Below are positions 43,760-54,499 of a stretch of DNA of 64,000 nucleotides, one piece after another. This stretch comes from Heloderma charlesbogerti. Taxonomy: Eukaryota; Chordata; Lepidosauria; Squamata; Helodermatidae. Each line of letters begins with the position of its first letter. The stretch's first letter is position 1. The stretch lies in the NCBI GenBank assembly GCA_026122225.1, contig JANEZZ010001953.1:868001-932000 (forward strand), written 5' to 3'. The translations under genes were made by a program, and so were the position numbers. The notes beneath the pieces are model-generated. The model saw only the letters and a program-made list of their open reading frames with translations, had not been told where the DNA came from and made no database searches.

Positions 43760-45130
43760 TTGTGTCATTTGTCAGTAGCATGTCACCTGAGAATAATCAC
43801 AGAGAAAGTATTGTCACCACTCTGCTACAACATTCAGAATCAGAAACAGAAATCTTGAGGTGCCGGAGGAGAGGGAAGGCAGCCCGGAGCAGCTTCACCA
43901 GGGGAGTTGGTGGTGCCAGAGAAGGCGCCATGCTGTGGTCCGCCATCTGCAACACCTCATCCCATACTCCAGGTGAACACGCACATAAAACAATCACAGT
44001 TGAAGTCTTGCTTTCACATAGAAAAATAAAAAAAAGTTATGATGATTAACGTACCCGCTAGTGCATTTGTAATGCAAAATGTATGTTGTACCCCTGAAAA
44101 GTGGAATAGCAATAACAGTCAGTGCAGGACACATTATACACCATCAACATGGGAGTACGCAGCCAAGGGAGATCTATACACAGGAATGCTGTTTAGGGAA
44201 TGCCCGCTGTGGAAAAGTTAAGCTGTTGGATGATATTTCTAAGCATACCTGTCGGGACTAATTCAGCCCTGCTAGTAACACTGTTCTGTGTTTTCCACCC
44301 AGTACTCTACCCACCCCCATCCACACTGGTGAAGGGGGGCATAATCCAGATCCGGGTTATCAGTCCTGCTGGTGAGGGTAGGTGTTGTGATATGAACTGC
44401 ATGTACTGCAACATGAAGACATTGTTGTAAGTCATGTTATGCTTCCCTTTCAACACCGGAGCAATGTATGTTAGAAATCTTTCATCAGCCATCAAAGACC
44501 ACCTACAATGTGTTTTACCCTAACAAGTTAACAATGCTTATATGGTGTCATTCTTGTCTTTACTAAATGTATTCATGCGGTCAAGTGTTGAGACTGTGCG
44601 TATGCGTTCTACCTACTGTGCTGTATGCACTTACTCTCCCACAGAAAAAGGTGTATTGTGCTGTCCGCCTTCAAAATGTACTTGCAAGCATTGACAGCAT
44701 ATACAGCCATTGTTTTTCAGAGTTGGTGGCTGCCGCAGGAGCCAACAGAACACATGCCAAACCACCCCAGGCCATGGTGCCACCCAAGCAGCAGCCAGTG
44801 GTCACCAGCAGTCTGTGTGCTGCCTCTGTCTCATGAAGAGATTCTGTCCGGAACTCACGTATGTTGTGCACTTCTGGACCTGGGGTGGGCTCCCGTGCTG
44901 GGGTATGTCTTTCCACCTAGGGTGAAAAAGGGGACTCAAAATACGTCTTTATGACCCCATAGTCAGGAGACTGGAGGAGGGGCGTGTTGCCCATCTGGAG
45001 TGCCACGTCTTCAAGAAGCACAAGACTGGCAGCAAGTAGCAAAGGGAGGAGCCTGACCCTGAGGATGGAAACAAGTCATCTCACTTGTATAAACATAATT
45101 CACCTGTTGACATTTGTTTTTGTAAATAAA
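43760..45130 (+). pseudogene. Exon-like remnants of an unidentified gene
   Basis: Open pieces bounded by splice-like sites on the plus strand. One ends ACTCCAG/GTGAAC at 43,971. Another runs from TTTTCCACCCAG to GTGAGG/GTAGGT (44,303-44,371, with TLVKGGIIQIRVISPAGEG). A third starts after TCTCCCACAG at 44,643 (KKVYCAVRLQNVLASIDSIY). The last runs to RRLEEGRVAHLECHVFKKHK and a stop at 45,037-45,039, followed by AATAAA at 45,125. I do not recognise the protein. By position it may belong to the Harbinger region or another transposon. Confidence 0.35.
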
Positions 45131-45139
45131 GTCTCCATT

Positions 45140-45770
45140 TTTCAGAAAAATAAACTAAGTGCAGTTATTGCTATAACCATGGATCACACCCTTTTTAATG
45201 GTGTGCTAATGTGCTAATACATTTAGTGCTAATGTAGGCGGGAAATACTTTCTATGTAAATAGATTATAAAAAGGAATGGTAACAGCGGCTGTAGCGACT
45301 GTAGATGAGGATGGGAGAACATTTTTCAGCATCATATGCAGCTGAGCTCATTTTGCGCTCATTAACTACAGCATTGGGAGTAGAGCAAAGCAGGGGACCA
45401 CTGTGAGGTGGGTCCCTCCTTGAAGGAGGAGAAATTGGTACCGTAAGAATTTCTGCAGTAGCTGTACTTGGCCCCTGGGGTTTTACACCAACACTGCTGT
45501 TTGTGTGGACAGGTGCAGTGCTAGCGGTTGCAGTGCTAGTACTTGCAGTTTGGTTTCTCTCTAAGAAGGGATGTTGCGAGATTCCCCCAGGGGGTGGAGT
45601 CCGACAGACTCTCCCTCACCTGCCCTCATGGACCCCACTCACCAAACCGTGGGGCGCTCACAGACCCGCTCAGCGAGCGCCCTGCGGCTCAGCAAGCACT
45701 CGGCAGCTGTCCCATCTTCCTGGCGAGCCGCCGTTGTGCCCAACAATGGCAGCTTGGGTGTTCCCAAGTA
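45140..45770. other. Mostly unassigned; one frame
   Basis: A 90-codon plus-strand frame (45,503-45,775) begins with a hydrophobic run and ends at the inverted repeat. No family recognised. Confidence 0.4.
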
Positions 45771-45772
45771 GG

Positions 45773-45824
45773 TAATGCTGCATAATTGACAGCTGTGAAG
45801 GGCCCACTTACGCAACATTACAGG
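45773..45824 (+). repeat. 50-bp inverted repeat, left copy
   Basis: TAATGCTGCATAATTG...GGGCCC...TTACGCAACATTACAG. It matches the reverse complement of 47,519-47,569. Its own ends are also palindromic (TAATGYTGC / GCAACATTA). Confidence 0.9.
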
Positions 45825-46213
45825 CGTTGTTGTTTTTTGTGAGTGTCAACAAAACAAAACAAACAAAGAAAAACATAACAAAACCAAAAAATTAAAAATA
45901 TAACAACATACTCTAACGTCCTGATTTTCAAATATTACAACATTGGGGGTTGGGGGGAGAATAGATTAAACATAAACGTCAGTAAAAGCAGACCAGATGC
46001 CCAAGTATAAGTCCATACGCAAGCAATGCCTACATACTACTCTTTCAAACATTGCTAGTGTTGTTAAGTCTTCAATCGACTCCATTATAGGCGGTAAGCT
46101 TTTATCCTTTCAATATTGTAGTATCAGTTTTTTAGCAGCCAAGAGGGTGCGAAAGATCCATTTACGCTGACCATGTGTTACATTCCAAAAAACAAGTAAA
46201 TAGTTTAAGAGAA

Positions 46214-46272
46214 CATGCCAAAGAGTGTTCAAACTACCGCACAATTGCGCTCATTTCACATGCCAGCAAGGC
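46214..46272 (+). mobile_element. Internal BovB fragment (59 bp)
   Basis: CAAAGAGTGTTCAAACTACC, CACAATTGCGCTCATTTCAC and GCCAGCAAGG match 49,631-49,684 of the BovB copy almost exactly. Neither BovB end is present. Confidence 0.9.
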
Positions 46273-46702
46273 AGATAGGATATCTGGTTTTCAGATAGCA
46301 GATAGGATATCTGGTTTTCTGGGAACTGACCCCGGAGCCCACGCTCCGCATTCGGTTCCTGGAGAACCAATCTCTTCCCTCTTCTGCGCTGCCTCCGAGG
46401 CAGTGCAAAACAGCCCCGTGCTCCGCACTCGCAAGGGGAGCATGCAGCAGCCAAAAAGGGGCATTCCTGGAGGGCGTTCTGGGGTGGGGAGGGCAGAAAT
46501 GCCTGTACGACACATCCAATGTGTCGTACAGCAGCCTCCTCCCCCGTTCTGCCTTCCTGCGGCTAGGCAGCCGCAATCGGCTGTCTAGCCAAAAATGCAG
46601 GGCAGGAGAAGCATGGAGGGAATGATGCCCTGCCCTGCATTGGATAGGCAGTCACCTCCGAGTTCGGGGGCAGCCGCCTATCTGAATAGGATTGCACCGT
46701 TA
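46273..46702. mobile_element. Hairpin MITE family H2, copy 2
   Basis: It shares modules with 28,877-29,215: GGCTAGGCAGCCG...CGGCTGTCTAGCC, CCGTGCTCCGCACTC, GCTGCCTCCGAGGCAG and the end ATAGGATTGCACC. It adds a perfect 12-bp hairpin, CTGTACGACACA / TGTGTCGTACAG, at 46,503-46,531. A GATAGGATATCTGGTTTTC unit is duplicated at its left end. Confidence 0.7.
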
Positions 46703-47518
46703 GTCACTTATCTGATGGCCCATCTGACCTAATGATCTTACAAGACTCTACTAAGTGAAAGTCATAAACCTACATTTAACATGGACACCTCCTTATCTGG
46801 ATTCCTTTCTAAACAGTAAAAGGATCTAATGACCTATTTCTAATTGCCTGATACAATTGTCTCTCATCTGGCAAACCTCAGAGCTAAGACATTTTAATTA
46901 CTCTTGGGTCAGAAGACCATATTGTGTATATTAAGCATTGGAATTCCATTTTTAATTCCAGAATTCTCTTGGAGGCATTTGATTATAGAATTTCCTAATC
47001 GTTCAGCAGGAAGTAAGATCATGCATATATGAAAGATTTGCTTGATCTGCCACACAATTAGCTGAGTTTGGCAAACCTTTGCTAAAGAGACGTTGTGGCA
47101 TCCAATAGACCCAAAACAAAGGTTTTTGCTGAATAAGACATAACTGGAGGTCCATAGACATTTGAGATAGAGATTACAAAATGGCGTTCCATTGATTAGA
47201 CAAAATAGGATATTCCAATTCCCTGTTCCATGTAGACTCCATGCATCATATTTATTCACAGATAATAAGTATTTATAAACACTAATTGTGGGTCAATGTA
47301 CCTGGTCAACGTCAATAAGAGTTTCCAGTAGCAAAGGAGACTACTAGGCAGTAAAAGCAGCACAATCAAGATATTAACAAATGTTTCAACTGCAAATACT
47401 GCCCTTCAGCTGTAGCAGGCAAATCAAATTTATCTCGCAAAGCTGAAAATGGCAAAAACTCATCATCAACACCCAATAATGGATAACGTAACAGGTGCAA
47501 ATGGAGCATTCATGCCAT

Positions 47519-47569
47519 TAATGTTGCGTAAATGGGCCCTTTACAGCCGCCAATTATGCAACATTACAG
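47519..47569 (-). repeat. 50-bp inverted repeat, right copy
   Basis: TAATGTTGCGTAAATGGGCCC...ATTATGCAACATTACAG on the plus strand; reverse complement of 45,773-45,824. Confidence 0.9.
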
Positions 47570-48059
47570 ACCCGGAAGCATCCGAGCACACATTGGTGGC
47601 TCTCTAGGAGGACCGGCAGCCCCATGGCTTTGTTGGGTGCCCACCAGGCCGTGACAAGGTTTGTGTGGCACCGCGAGCAGGGGTGGATGGTGACAGCAGC
47701 TTGGCAAGCACCCGATGAAGCCAGGCATGGGTGAGTCCGTCCATCCCCTATCTCTAAGGAGTCAGAAAGTTTTCCCGAAATACCAGTCAACAATGCACAC
47801 TGATTGTCAATGGGGTTGATTAAGGCTTTCCTGTCTTTCCTAACTTCCAAGTCATCTTCAGTGACATGGCACATATAGGACTTAAAAGCATCTGAGTCAC
47901 GATCCATGCATTCAAGTAAGCGGTTGTTCTCCACAGTCACATGGCTCATGAAGCGATCGCTTGCCTCATTGCCAGGCCTACAACGTTTCCTGGTCCTTGC
48001 CATATCAATGTGTGAAGCTGGAGACAGTGTTGCTTTGTGATTTCGTATTCCAGTATCTG

Positions 48060-48400
48060 TTCATAAAACCCAGAAAAGGCAATTTAAGCATTCCTTCTGT
48101 AGCAGGAAGAAGAAGGGACTCGTTCATGTACACAGGTCATACTGCAGGTATGTTTCCACACAGGATATATATGAGGACAGAAATGGCAGACTACAATGCT
48201 AGTAAAAAATGGTAAAGGATTACCATAATAACTGAAATGGAATGAGAGCCACACACACAGTATCCTTTGGATAACTGCAGCCGCAGGAATATACACCTCC
48301 ACAGGAAGTAGGTTCAACCCATGGAGGACTGGATGTGTAGGGCTAGGGGTGCCCTGTAGTATCCTATACATGTCACCAGCTGAAAGGAAACATACCTGAA
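48060..48400. other. Intronic sequence, left of the BovB
   Basis: Intron of the spliced ORF remnant. No other feature recognised. Confidence 0.4.
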
Positions 48401-48404
48401 GCCG

Positions 48405-50932
48405 AAGAAGCTGAGGTTGATCGGTTCTATGCAGACCTACAACACCTTCTAGAACTAACACCAAAAAAAGACGTCCTTTTCATCACAGGGGATTGGAATG
48501 CCAAAGTAGGAAGTTAAGAAATCACCGGGATAACAGGCAAGCATGGCCTTGGTGTACAAAATGAAGCAGGACAAAGGCTAATAGAGTTTTGCCAAGAGAA
48601 CACGCTGATCATAGCAAACACTCTTTTCCAGCAGCGCAAGAGGTGACTGTACACATGGACATCACCAGATGGTCAATATCGAAATCAGATTGATTATGTC
48701 CTTTGCAGCCAAAGATGGAGAAGCTCTATACAGTCAGTCAAAACAAGACCTGGAGCTGACTGTGGCTCAGATCATGAGCTGCTTCTTGCAAAATTTCAGC
48801 TTAAATTGAAGAACATAGGGAAAACCACTAAACCATTCAGGTATGACCTAAATCATATCCCTTATGAATATACAGTGGAGGTGAGGAATAGATTTAAGGG
48901 ATTAGACCTGATAGACAGAGTGCCTGAGGAACTATGGACGGAGGTCCGTAACATTGTTCAAGAGGCAGCAACTAAATCCATCCCAAAGAAAAAGAAATGC
49001 AAGAAAGCAAAGTGGCTGTCTGAGGAGGCTTTACAAGTCACTGAGGAAAGAAGGGAAGCGAAAAGCAAGGGAAAAAGGAGAAGATATATCCAACTGAATG
49101 CAGATTTCCAGAGAATAGCAAGGAGAGACAAGAAGGCCTTCTTAAATGAACAATGCAAAGAAATCGAGGAAAACAACAGAATGGGAAAGACTAGAGATCT
49201 CTTCAAGAAAATTGGAGATCTCAAGGGAACGTTTTGTGCAAAGACGGGCATGATAAAGGACAAAGAAGGCAGGGACCTAAGAGAAGCAGATGAGATGAAG
49301 AAGAGGTGGCAAGAATACACAGAAGAACTATACAGGAAAGATCTTAATGTCCCTGATAGCCATGATAGTGCAGTCACTGAACTTGAGCTGGACATCCTAG
49401 ACAGCGAAGTTAAGTGGGCCTTAGGAAGCATTACTAACAACAAAGCTAGCGGAGATGACATCCGCTAAATAATTTTAAATAGCTCAGTATTCCAGCTGAG
49501 CTATTTAAAATCCTAAAAGATGATGCTGTTAAAGTGTTGCACTCAATATGCCAACAACCTTGGAACACTCAACAGTGTCCACAAGACTGGAAAAGGTCAG
49601 TTTACATTCCAATTCCAAAGAAGGGCAACACCAAAGAGTGTTCAAACTACCGTACAATTGCGCTCATTTCACATGCCAGCAAGGTCATGCTCAAAATCCT
49701 ACAAGCTAGGCTTCAGCAGCATGTGAACCAAGAACTACCGGAAGTACAAGCTGGGTTTTGAAGAGGCAGAGGAACTAGAGATCAAATCGCCAACATTCGC
49801 TGGATCATGGAGAAAGCGAGAGAATTCCAGAAAAAGTCTTTTTCTGCTTCATTGACTAAACTAAAGCCTTTGATTGTGTGGTTCACAACAAACTCTGGCA
49901 AATTCTTAAAGAGATGGGAGTACCAGACCACCTTACCTGTCTCCTGGGAAACCTGTACGAGGGCCAAGAAGCAACAGTAAGAACCAGACATGGAACAACC
50001 GATTGGTTCAAAATTGGGAAAGGAGTACGACAAGGCTGCATATTGTTGCCCTGCTTATTTAACTTATATGCAGAATACATCATGAGAAACGCCGGGTTGG
50101 ATGAATCAGAGGTTGGAATTAAGATTGCTGGGAGAATTATCAACAACCTCAGATACGCAGACGATACCACCCTAATGGCAGAAAGCGAAGAGGCTCTAAA
50201 GAGCCTCTTGTTGAGGGTGAAAGTGGAGAGTGCAAAAGCTGGTTTGAAACTCAACATTAAAAAAACGAAGATCATGGCATCTGGCCCCATCACTTCCTGG
50301 CATATAGAAGGGGAAGAAATGGAAGCAGTGACAGATTTTATTTTCTTGGGCTCCAAGATCACCGCAGACGGTGACTGCAGCCATGAAATTAAAAGACACT
50401 TGCTCCTTGGGAGGAAAGCTATAGCAAACCTAGACAGCATAGTAAGAAGCAGAGACATCACCTTGCCGACAAAGGTCCATATAATCAAAGCTATGGTTTT
50501 CCCAGTACTAACATATGGCTGTGAGAGCTGGACTACAAGGAAGGCTGAGCACTGAAGAATTGATGCTTTCGAACTGTGGTGCTGGAGAAGACTCTTAGGA
50601 GTCCCCTGGACTGCAAGGAGGTCAAATCAGTCCATCCTAAAGGAAATCAACCCTGAGTGCTCATTGGAAGGACAGATACTGAAGCTGAAGCTCAAATATT
50701 TTGGCCACCTAATGAGAAGAGAAAACTCTCTGGAAAAGACCCTGATGCTGGGAAAGACTGAAGGCAAAAGGAGAAGGGGACGGCAGAGGATGAGATGGCT
50801 AGATAGCATCACCGATGCAATGAATATGAACTTGAGCACACTCCGGGAGAGAGCGGAGAGCAGGAAGTCCTGCTGTGGTCCATGGGGTCACGAAGAGTCG
50901 GACACGACTTAACAACAACAAATTTCATTACC
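48405..50932 (+). mobile_element. BovB LINE, 5'-truncated
   Basis: It begins inside the endonuclease domain (EAEEAEVDRFYADLQHLLEL) and continues with FITGDWNAKVGS, then DYVLCSQRWRSS and GSDHELLLAKF. The linker and RT are in the frames 48,806-49,468, 49,534-49,761 and 49,878-50,555: LRYADDTTLMAES, SRDITLPTKVHIIKAMVFPV and LTYGCESWTTRKAEH. The 3' end is GTCGGACACGACTTAACAAC. Stops and frameshifts, including a hairpin insertion at 49,457-49,490, make it inactive. It is about 700 bp shorter than the 13.5-kb copy at the 5' end. Confidence 0.95.
49472..49511. repeat. Perfect 16-bp hairpin inside BovB
   Basis: ATTTTAAATAGCTCAG, TATTCCAG, CTGAGCTATTTAAAAT. The left arm is extra sequence relative to the BovB at 14.95 kb. 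Confidence 0.97.
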
Positions 50933-50934
50933 TG

Positions 50935-51640
50935 GCTGCTTTTCTTTCTGCCAGAAATCAGCTGGACACATCTCTGTCTGTCTCGCCAGGAACAGTCAGG
51001 TCACCTGTTGTACAACCCAAAGGTACAGAAAATCAGGAATACTAGAACAGTTATGGGATACGTGCCCACAAATTACCATCTGCAAGGTGACAGGCTTCCC
51101 CCTGCACACATGGATTGCACTGCATAAAAAGAAAAGCAAACCCACATATATATCATACCCTAATACGTGTCAATAAAGCCCATACATATTTAGTTTTAAA
51201 ATTAGAATAAATCATTATTTAACATTGTGGCAGAAATCATTAATGGAGAAACAGATTCCGTGATGGCTCACGGAATGGATAAAAAGCACAATGGATTCAC
51301 ACGTGGGGGGTGGGAACTTCTGGAAAAGCCAAGTAGTAACAACAGACTCATTAAGAGCACAATCTAATGCATATTTAGACATAAAAAAGTACAACAAATC
51401 CAACCATTCCACAGCCAGCATGGGTGGCTGGATAATGCTGGTTATTACAGGGAATTTTCTCAGAATATAAACATGTATCGGATTGTGACCTGAAAATAAT
51501 AGATTACATTGACCCAGAAGATAGGTATTTCTCTGCAGGTGCAAACTAAGATGGCGGCTATCTGATCACTCCACTTCTTTATAAGGTCTGGCTTTAGCAG
51601 GAACACGTATTAGATAAAAGGGTTTTTGGAGAAATACATT
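50935..51640. other. Intronic sequence, right of the BovB
   Basis: Intron of the minus-strand ORF remnant. Nothing else recognised. Confidence 0.4.
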
Positions 51641-51905
51641 CACCTTGATCATCTCTCTGTTCAGATTCCTCAACAGTATCCTCACCCACATGATTGGTTT
51701 CTAAAGACAAAAAGGTTACGTAAATATATGCACACATACAAAACAACACAGACCAAATCTGAGAAAGTAAGCCTACCTGACATCAATTCCTCTGTACCCA
51801 TGTAGTCCTCAAGTTGTATTGCCATCAGGTCCTCCGTGAACACTTCACCCAGTTCTTCTGCCACCGTAGGGTTTGAGGGCACCACCGGGGCCCAGACAAT
51901 TTTAA

Positions 51906-52870
51906 TAGGGATGTGCATGGACGCCCCCCCCAATCCACCTCAGAGGCCGCTTCATGGCTTCTGAGGTGGGCCTGATTCACTTTGGGTTGATTCGGGGGGC
52001 CCTGCCCTGCTTCATTCCCCAGACCTGAAGCAGTATTTGGACATACTGCTGTGGGGGGAGGGAGAGCTGTCTCGCCATGGCTGGGGGACCTGTGGCCACG
52101 GCCGGAGGAGCCTCTGCTGCTGTGGCTGCCAGCTCCCGGGCACTCTGGGCGCATGCTGGCAGCCGTCATGTTGTTCCAGAGGGGGAGAGCCATTTTTAAA
52201 ATGGTGACTCCCTGTATTTCCAGAAATAGATCCTGCAGGGATCTATTTCATAGAATCATAGAATAGTAGGGTTGGAAGGGGCCTACAAGGCCATCGAGTC
52301 CAACCCCCTGCTCAATGCAGGAATCCAAGTCAGAGCATCCCTGACAGATGGCTGTCCAGCCTCATCTTGAACGTCTCCAGTGTGGGAGAGCCCACCACCT
52401 CCCTAGGTCATTGGTTCCATTGACGTATTGCTCTAACAGCCAGGAGGTTTTTCCTGATGTTCAGCCAGAATCTGGCTTCCTGTCACTTGAGCCCATTATT
52501 CCGTGTCCTGCATTCTGGGATGATCGAATCCAATATTTCTGGATTGCCATTTTAAAAATAGAATTGCCATTTTAAAAATGTCTCCCCCCACCCCCAGGAC
52601 AGCAAGACAGCTGCCAGCGCATGTCCTGCAGTCCCAGGGAAGGAGCTGGAGAATGGGCAGTGGCGCAGCTGGCCTGGGCTTCTGGATCATGCCAAAGCGC
52701 TTCGGAGCAACCTGACCCACTCCGTGCCACTCTGTCCACCTCCACCTCACCTTGGAGGAGGCATGAAGCGGCCGAAGCGGCCGAAGCGGCCCGCTTCAAC
52801 TTGGACATCAGGCTTTGGGCCGAAGTGGTGCACGAAGGGCATGAAGCTTCCTCCTTGCCCCCCTCTGTGA
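51906..52870. mobile_element. hAT-like repeat (AGGGATGTGCA end), interrupted by CR1
   Basis: The left end TTAATAGGGATGTGCATGG is followed by Pro/Arg-rich GC-rich DNA (CCTCAGAGGCCGCTTC, CTTTGGGTTGATTCGG). After the CR1 it continues with CCATTTTAAAAATG, GACAGCTGCCAGCGCATG and GAAGCGGCCGAAGCGGCC. The right boundary near 52,850 is unclear. A related truncated copy lies at 63,895-64,000. Confidence 0.5.
52248..52527 (-). mobile_element. CR1 3' end, 5'-truncated
   Basis: Reads on the minus strand as the last 280 bp of CR1, from CAGGACACGGAATAATGGG through the ORF2 stop region to ATTCTATGATTCTATG. Inserted in the hAT-like repeat. Confidence 0.92.
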
Positions 52871-52874
52871 GAAG

Positions 52875-53485
52875 CAGAGAGAAGGAGGGGATTGGGGACT
52901 GTGACCTAAGAGATGTGAGGTGGTGGTGGCACAGTGCTAAGAGGGAACCGTCAGGAGCGGAGCTCAGACGGTCGACCCGGTTAGCGATGAATGAGAGGCT
53001 ACACAGGGCAGCATCACGTATGGGGCAGGACCTCCCTCCCTAAGTTAGCCTAGCCAGATCACCTCCCTTTCAAACTTCGGGCAACTTTCAGTGATCCCAT
53101 TTGAATCCTCTGGAGGCATTCCTTTGTAGCCAGAGAGTCTTCGAGGATTTGCATCTGTGATGAACCTGTGAATAATGAATTAAAGGTGTGAGACTGAAGC
53201 CTCTCTATTTGTGTGTGAGTGCTTAAGGTTAGAGGGGGCCAAGGGATTTGTGACAGCAGGAGGGGAAAAAACCTTGGGGACATCCCCCCCTTTCATGCAG
53301 TAAAATGAAAATTATGGGAGGTTGTGGCACACATTACTTTGATTCACTTAAAACAGCATCCATAAGACATAGCCTTAATGTCAATTTCAAATTGGCACAA
53401 TACACCACACAAGGAAGATGATTCACTCGGAAAACGAAATAAATGTAGAAACGATGACAAAAGCAGTCTCAGAAAAAGTGGCATT
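52875..53485. other. Unassigned stretch
   Basis: Nothing recognised. C-rich tract at 53,284-53,291. Confidence 0.4.
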
Positions 53486-53489
53486 TTTA

Positions 53490-54285
53490 GTAGGACTGTG
53501 TACAGTCCTGTCCCCCAAATCCACTTTGGAGGCTGATTCGGAGTTCCTGCATTGGCCCTGACCCGCCTTGGCCTGCATGGAGCCAGGCTGACCCACTTTG
53601 GGCTCTGGATTTGAAGCAACATCTGGAGACCCGAAGTACCCCCTGTCACCACTGAGCAAGCCCCCCCAATACCACCAGGTGAGCCCTCCCACTGCCCCCA
53701 CTCCTGCCACTGAGCCCACCCCCCTACCACCGCATTTCCAGAGCAGATCAGGATTGGGCTGAAACGCTCCAAAGCAGGTCAGATCAGCTCAGACAGCTGC
53801 CCTACCCAGCCACATGAGCCCCCCCCACTCTTTACCTGGACCCCTGGGGAGCGACCACAGCAATCGCTGTCTTCGAGAGGGTCACCATTTTCTTTCAAAA
53901 TGGCAGCTTCTCTTCCAGTGAGAGGAATCACCATTTTTTTAAAAGGCAACTCCCTTGCAGAGGCCGATGGCTGTGGGTGCTCCTGACAGGTCCAGGTGAA
54001 GAGCAGAGGGCCTCATGTGGCTGAGCGGCAGTGGGCAACGGGGGGGGCAGCTCACTCAGCAGTGCCAGCAAGGGGGCATGGGGGGCTCACTTGGCGGTGG
54101 GGGCAGCAGGGCGGTGCAGGGCGGCAACGGGGCACTTCAGGTCTCCATATCTTGCTTTGGGCCCGGGGCCTGAAGCAGGTTGGCCTGGCTCCGAAGCCGG
54201 CTGAGGAGGGTTGGGGCTGATTCGGGACCTCTAAATGGGCCTCCAAAGCAGGTTGGTGGGGCTGTGCACAGACCTATTATTAAGT
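53490..54285. mobile_element. hAT-like non-autonomous element with terminal inverted repeats
   Basis: The left end AGGACTGTGTACAGTCCTGTCC and CCAAATCCACTTTGGAGGC are mirrored at the right end (GCCTCCAAAGCAGGTTGG, GGGGCTGTGCACAGACCTA). The interior is GC-rich and has no transposase. Target duplication not resolved. Confidence 0.7.
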
Positions 54286-54389
54286 TATCTGGAATGCAGA
54301 CAAACGATTGGTCGTTGTTGTTGTTTTCCTTGGTGATAACTAAGCTATTTTCCCACGGGGTAAGCACATCCTTCTTTCTCTAGAAGCTT

Positions 54390-54490
54390 CAGTGGGTCCT
54401 TAAGGCTACAATGCAATACATACTTAACTGGGAGTAAGTACCATGTAATGCAGTAGGACTTACTTTTAAGTAGACCTTCATATAGGCTTG
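54390..54490. repeat. Small palindromic repeat
   Basis: ACAATGCAATACATACTTAA, GGGAGTAAGTACCATG and CAGTAGGACTTACTTTTAAG: the GTAAGTCCCAT-type inverted repeat again. Confidence 0.6.
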
Positions 54491-54499
54491 TGCTGTCTC

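Larger units (their letters stand above)
45830..47517 (-). mobile_element. L1 LINE, ORF2 C-terminal end and 3' UTR
   Basis: Minus-strand frames show LHLLRYPLLGVDDEFLPFS, LRDKFDLPATAEGQYLQLKH near 47,480-47,380, further decayed ORF2 at 47,259-46,909, and TLLAAKKLILQYWKDKSLPP, MESIEDLTTLA at 46,170-46,050. These are typical of the L1 ORF2 C-terminal region, which follows the reverse transcriptase. The 3' UTR runs to about 45,830. The stretch 46,205-46,702 is a later insertion. 5'-truncated and inactive. Confidence 0.75.
47554..51905 (-). pseudogene. Spliced ORF remnant, possibly the 3' half of a Myb/SANT partner gene
   Basis: Three minus-strand exons join in frame: 51,905-51,777 (PSNPTVAEELGEVFTEDLM, LEDYMGTEELMS; donor TCAG/GTAGGC), 51,700-51,644 (acceptor TTTGTCTTTAG; TNHVGEDTVEESEQRDDQ; donor CAAG/GTGAAT) and 48,056-47,554 (acceptor TTATGAACAG; TGIRNHKATLSPASHID, KRCRPGNEASDRFMSHVTVE, CMDRDSDAFKSYM). 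Both introns are in phase 1 and no stop appears until 47,554. Acidic and then helical, basic segments resemble the C-terminal half of Harbinger Myb-like partner proteins; this assignment is an inference. The 5' part is cut off by a hAT-like insertion at 51,905. A BovB sits in the second intron. Confidence 0.55.

Noticed and set aside
45503..45775. Small membrane protein (hydrophobic N-terminus)
   Set aside because: The hydrophobic run is short and the remainder is low-complexity Pro/Arg-rich; no conservation evidence. Left as unassigned.
45773..47569. L1 target-site duplication
   Set aside because: The flanking 50-bp copies are inverted relative to each other in their centre (GGGCCC side), so they are not a direct duplication made by L1 insertion.
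52621..53043. 140-codon GC-rich frame
   Set aside because: GC-rich repeat DNA of the hAT-like element makes long stop-free frames by chance; antisense frames are equally open.
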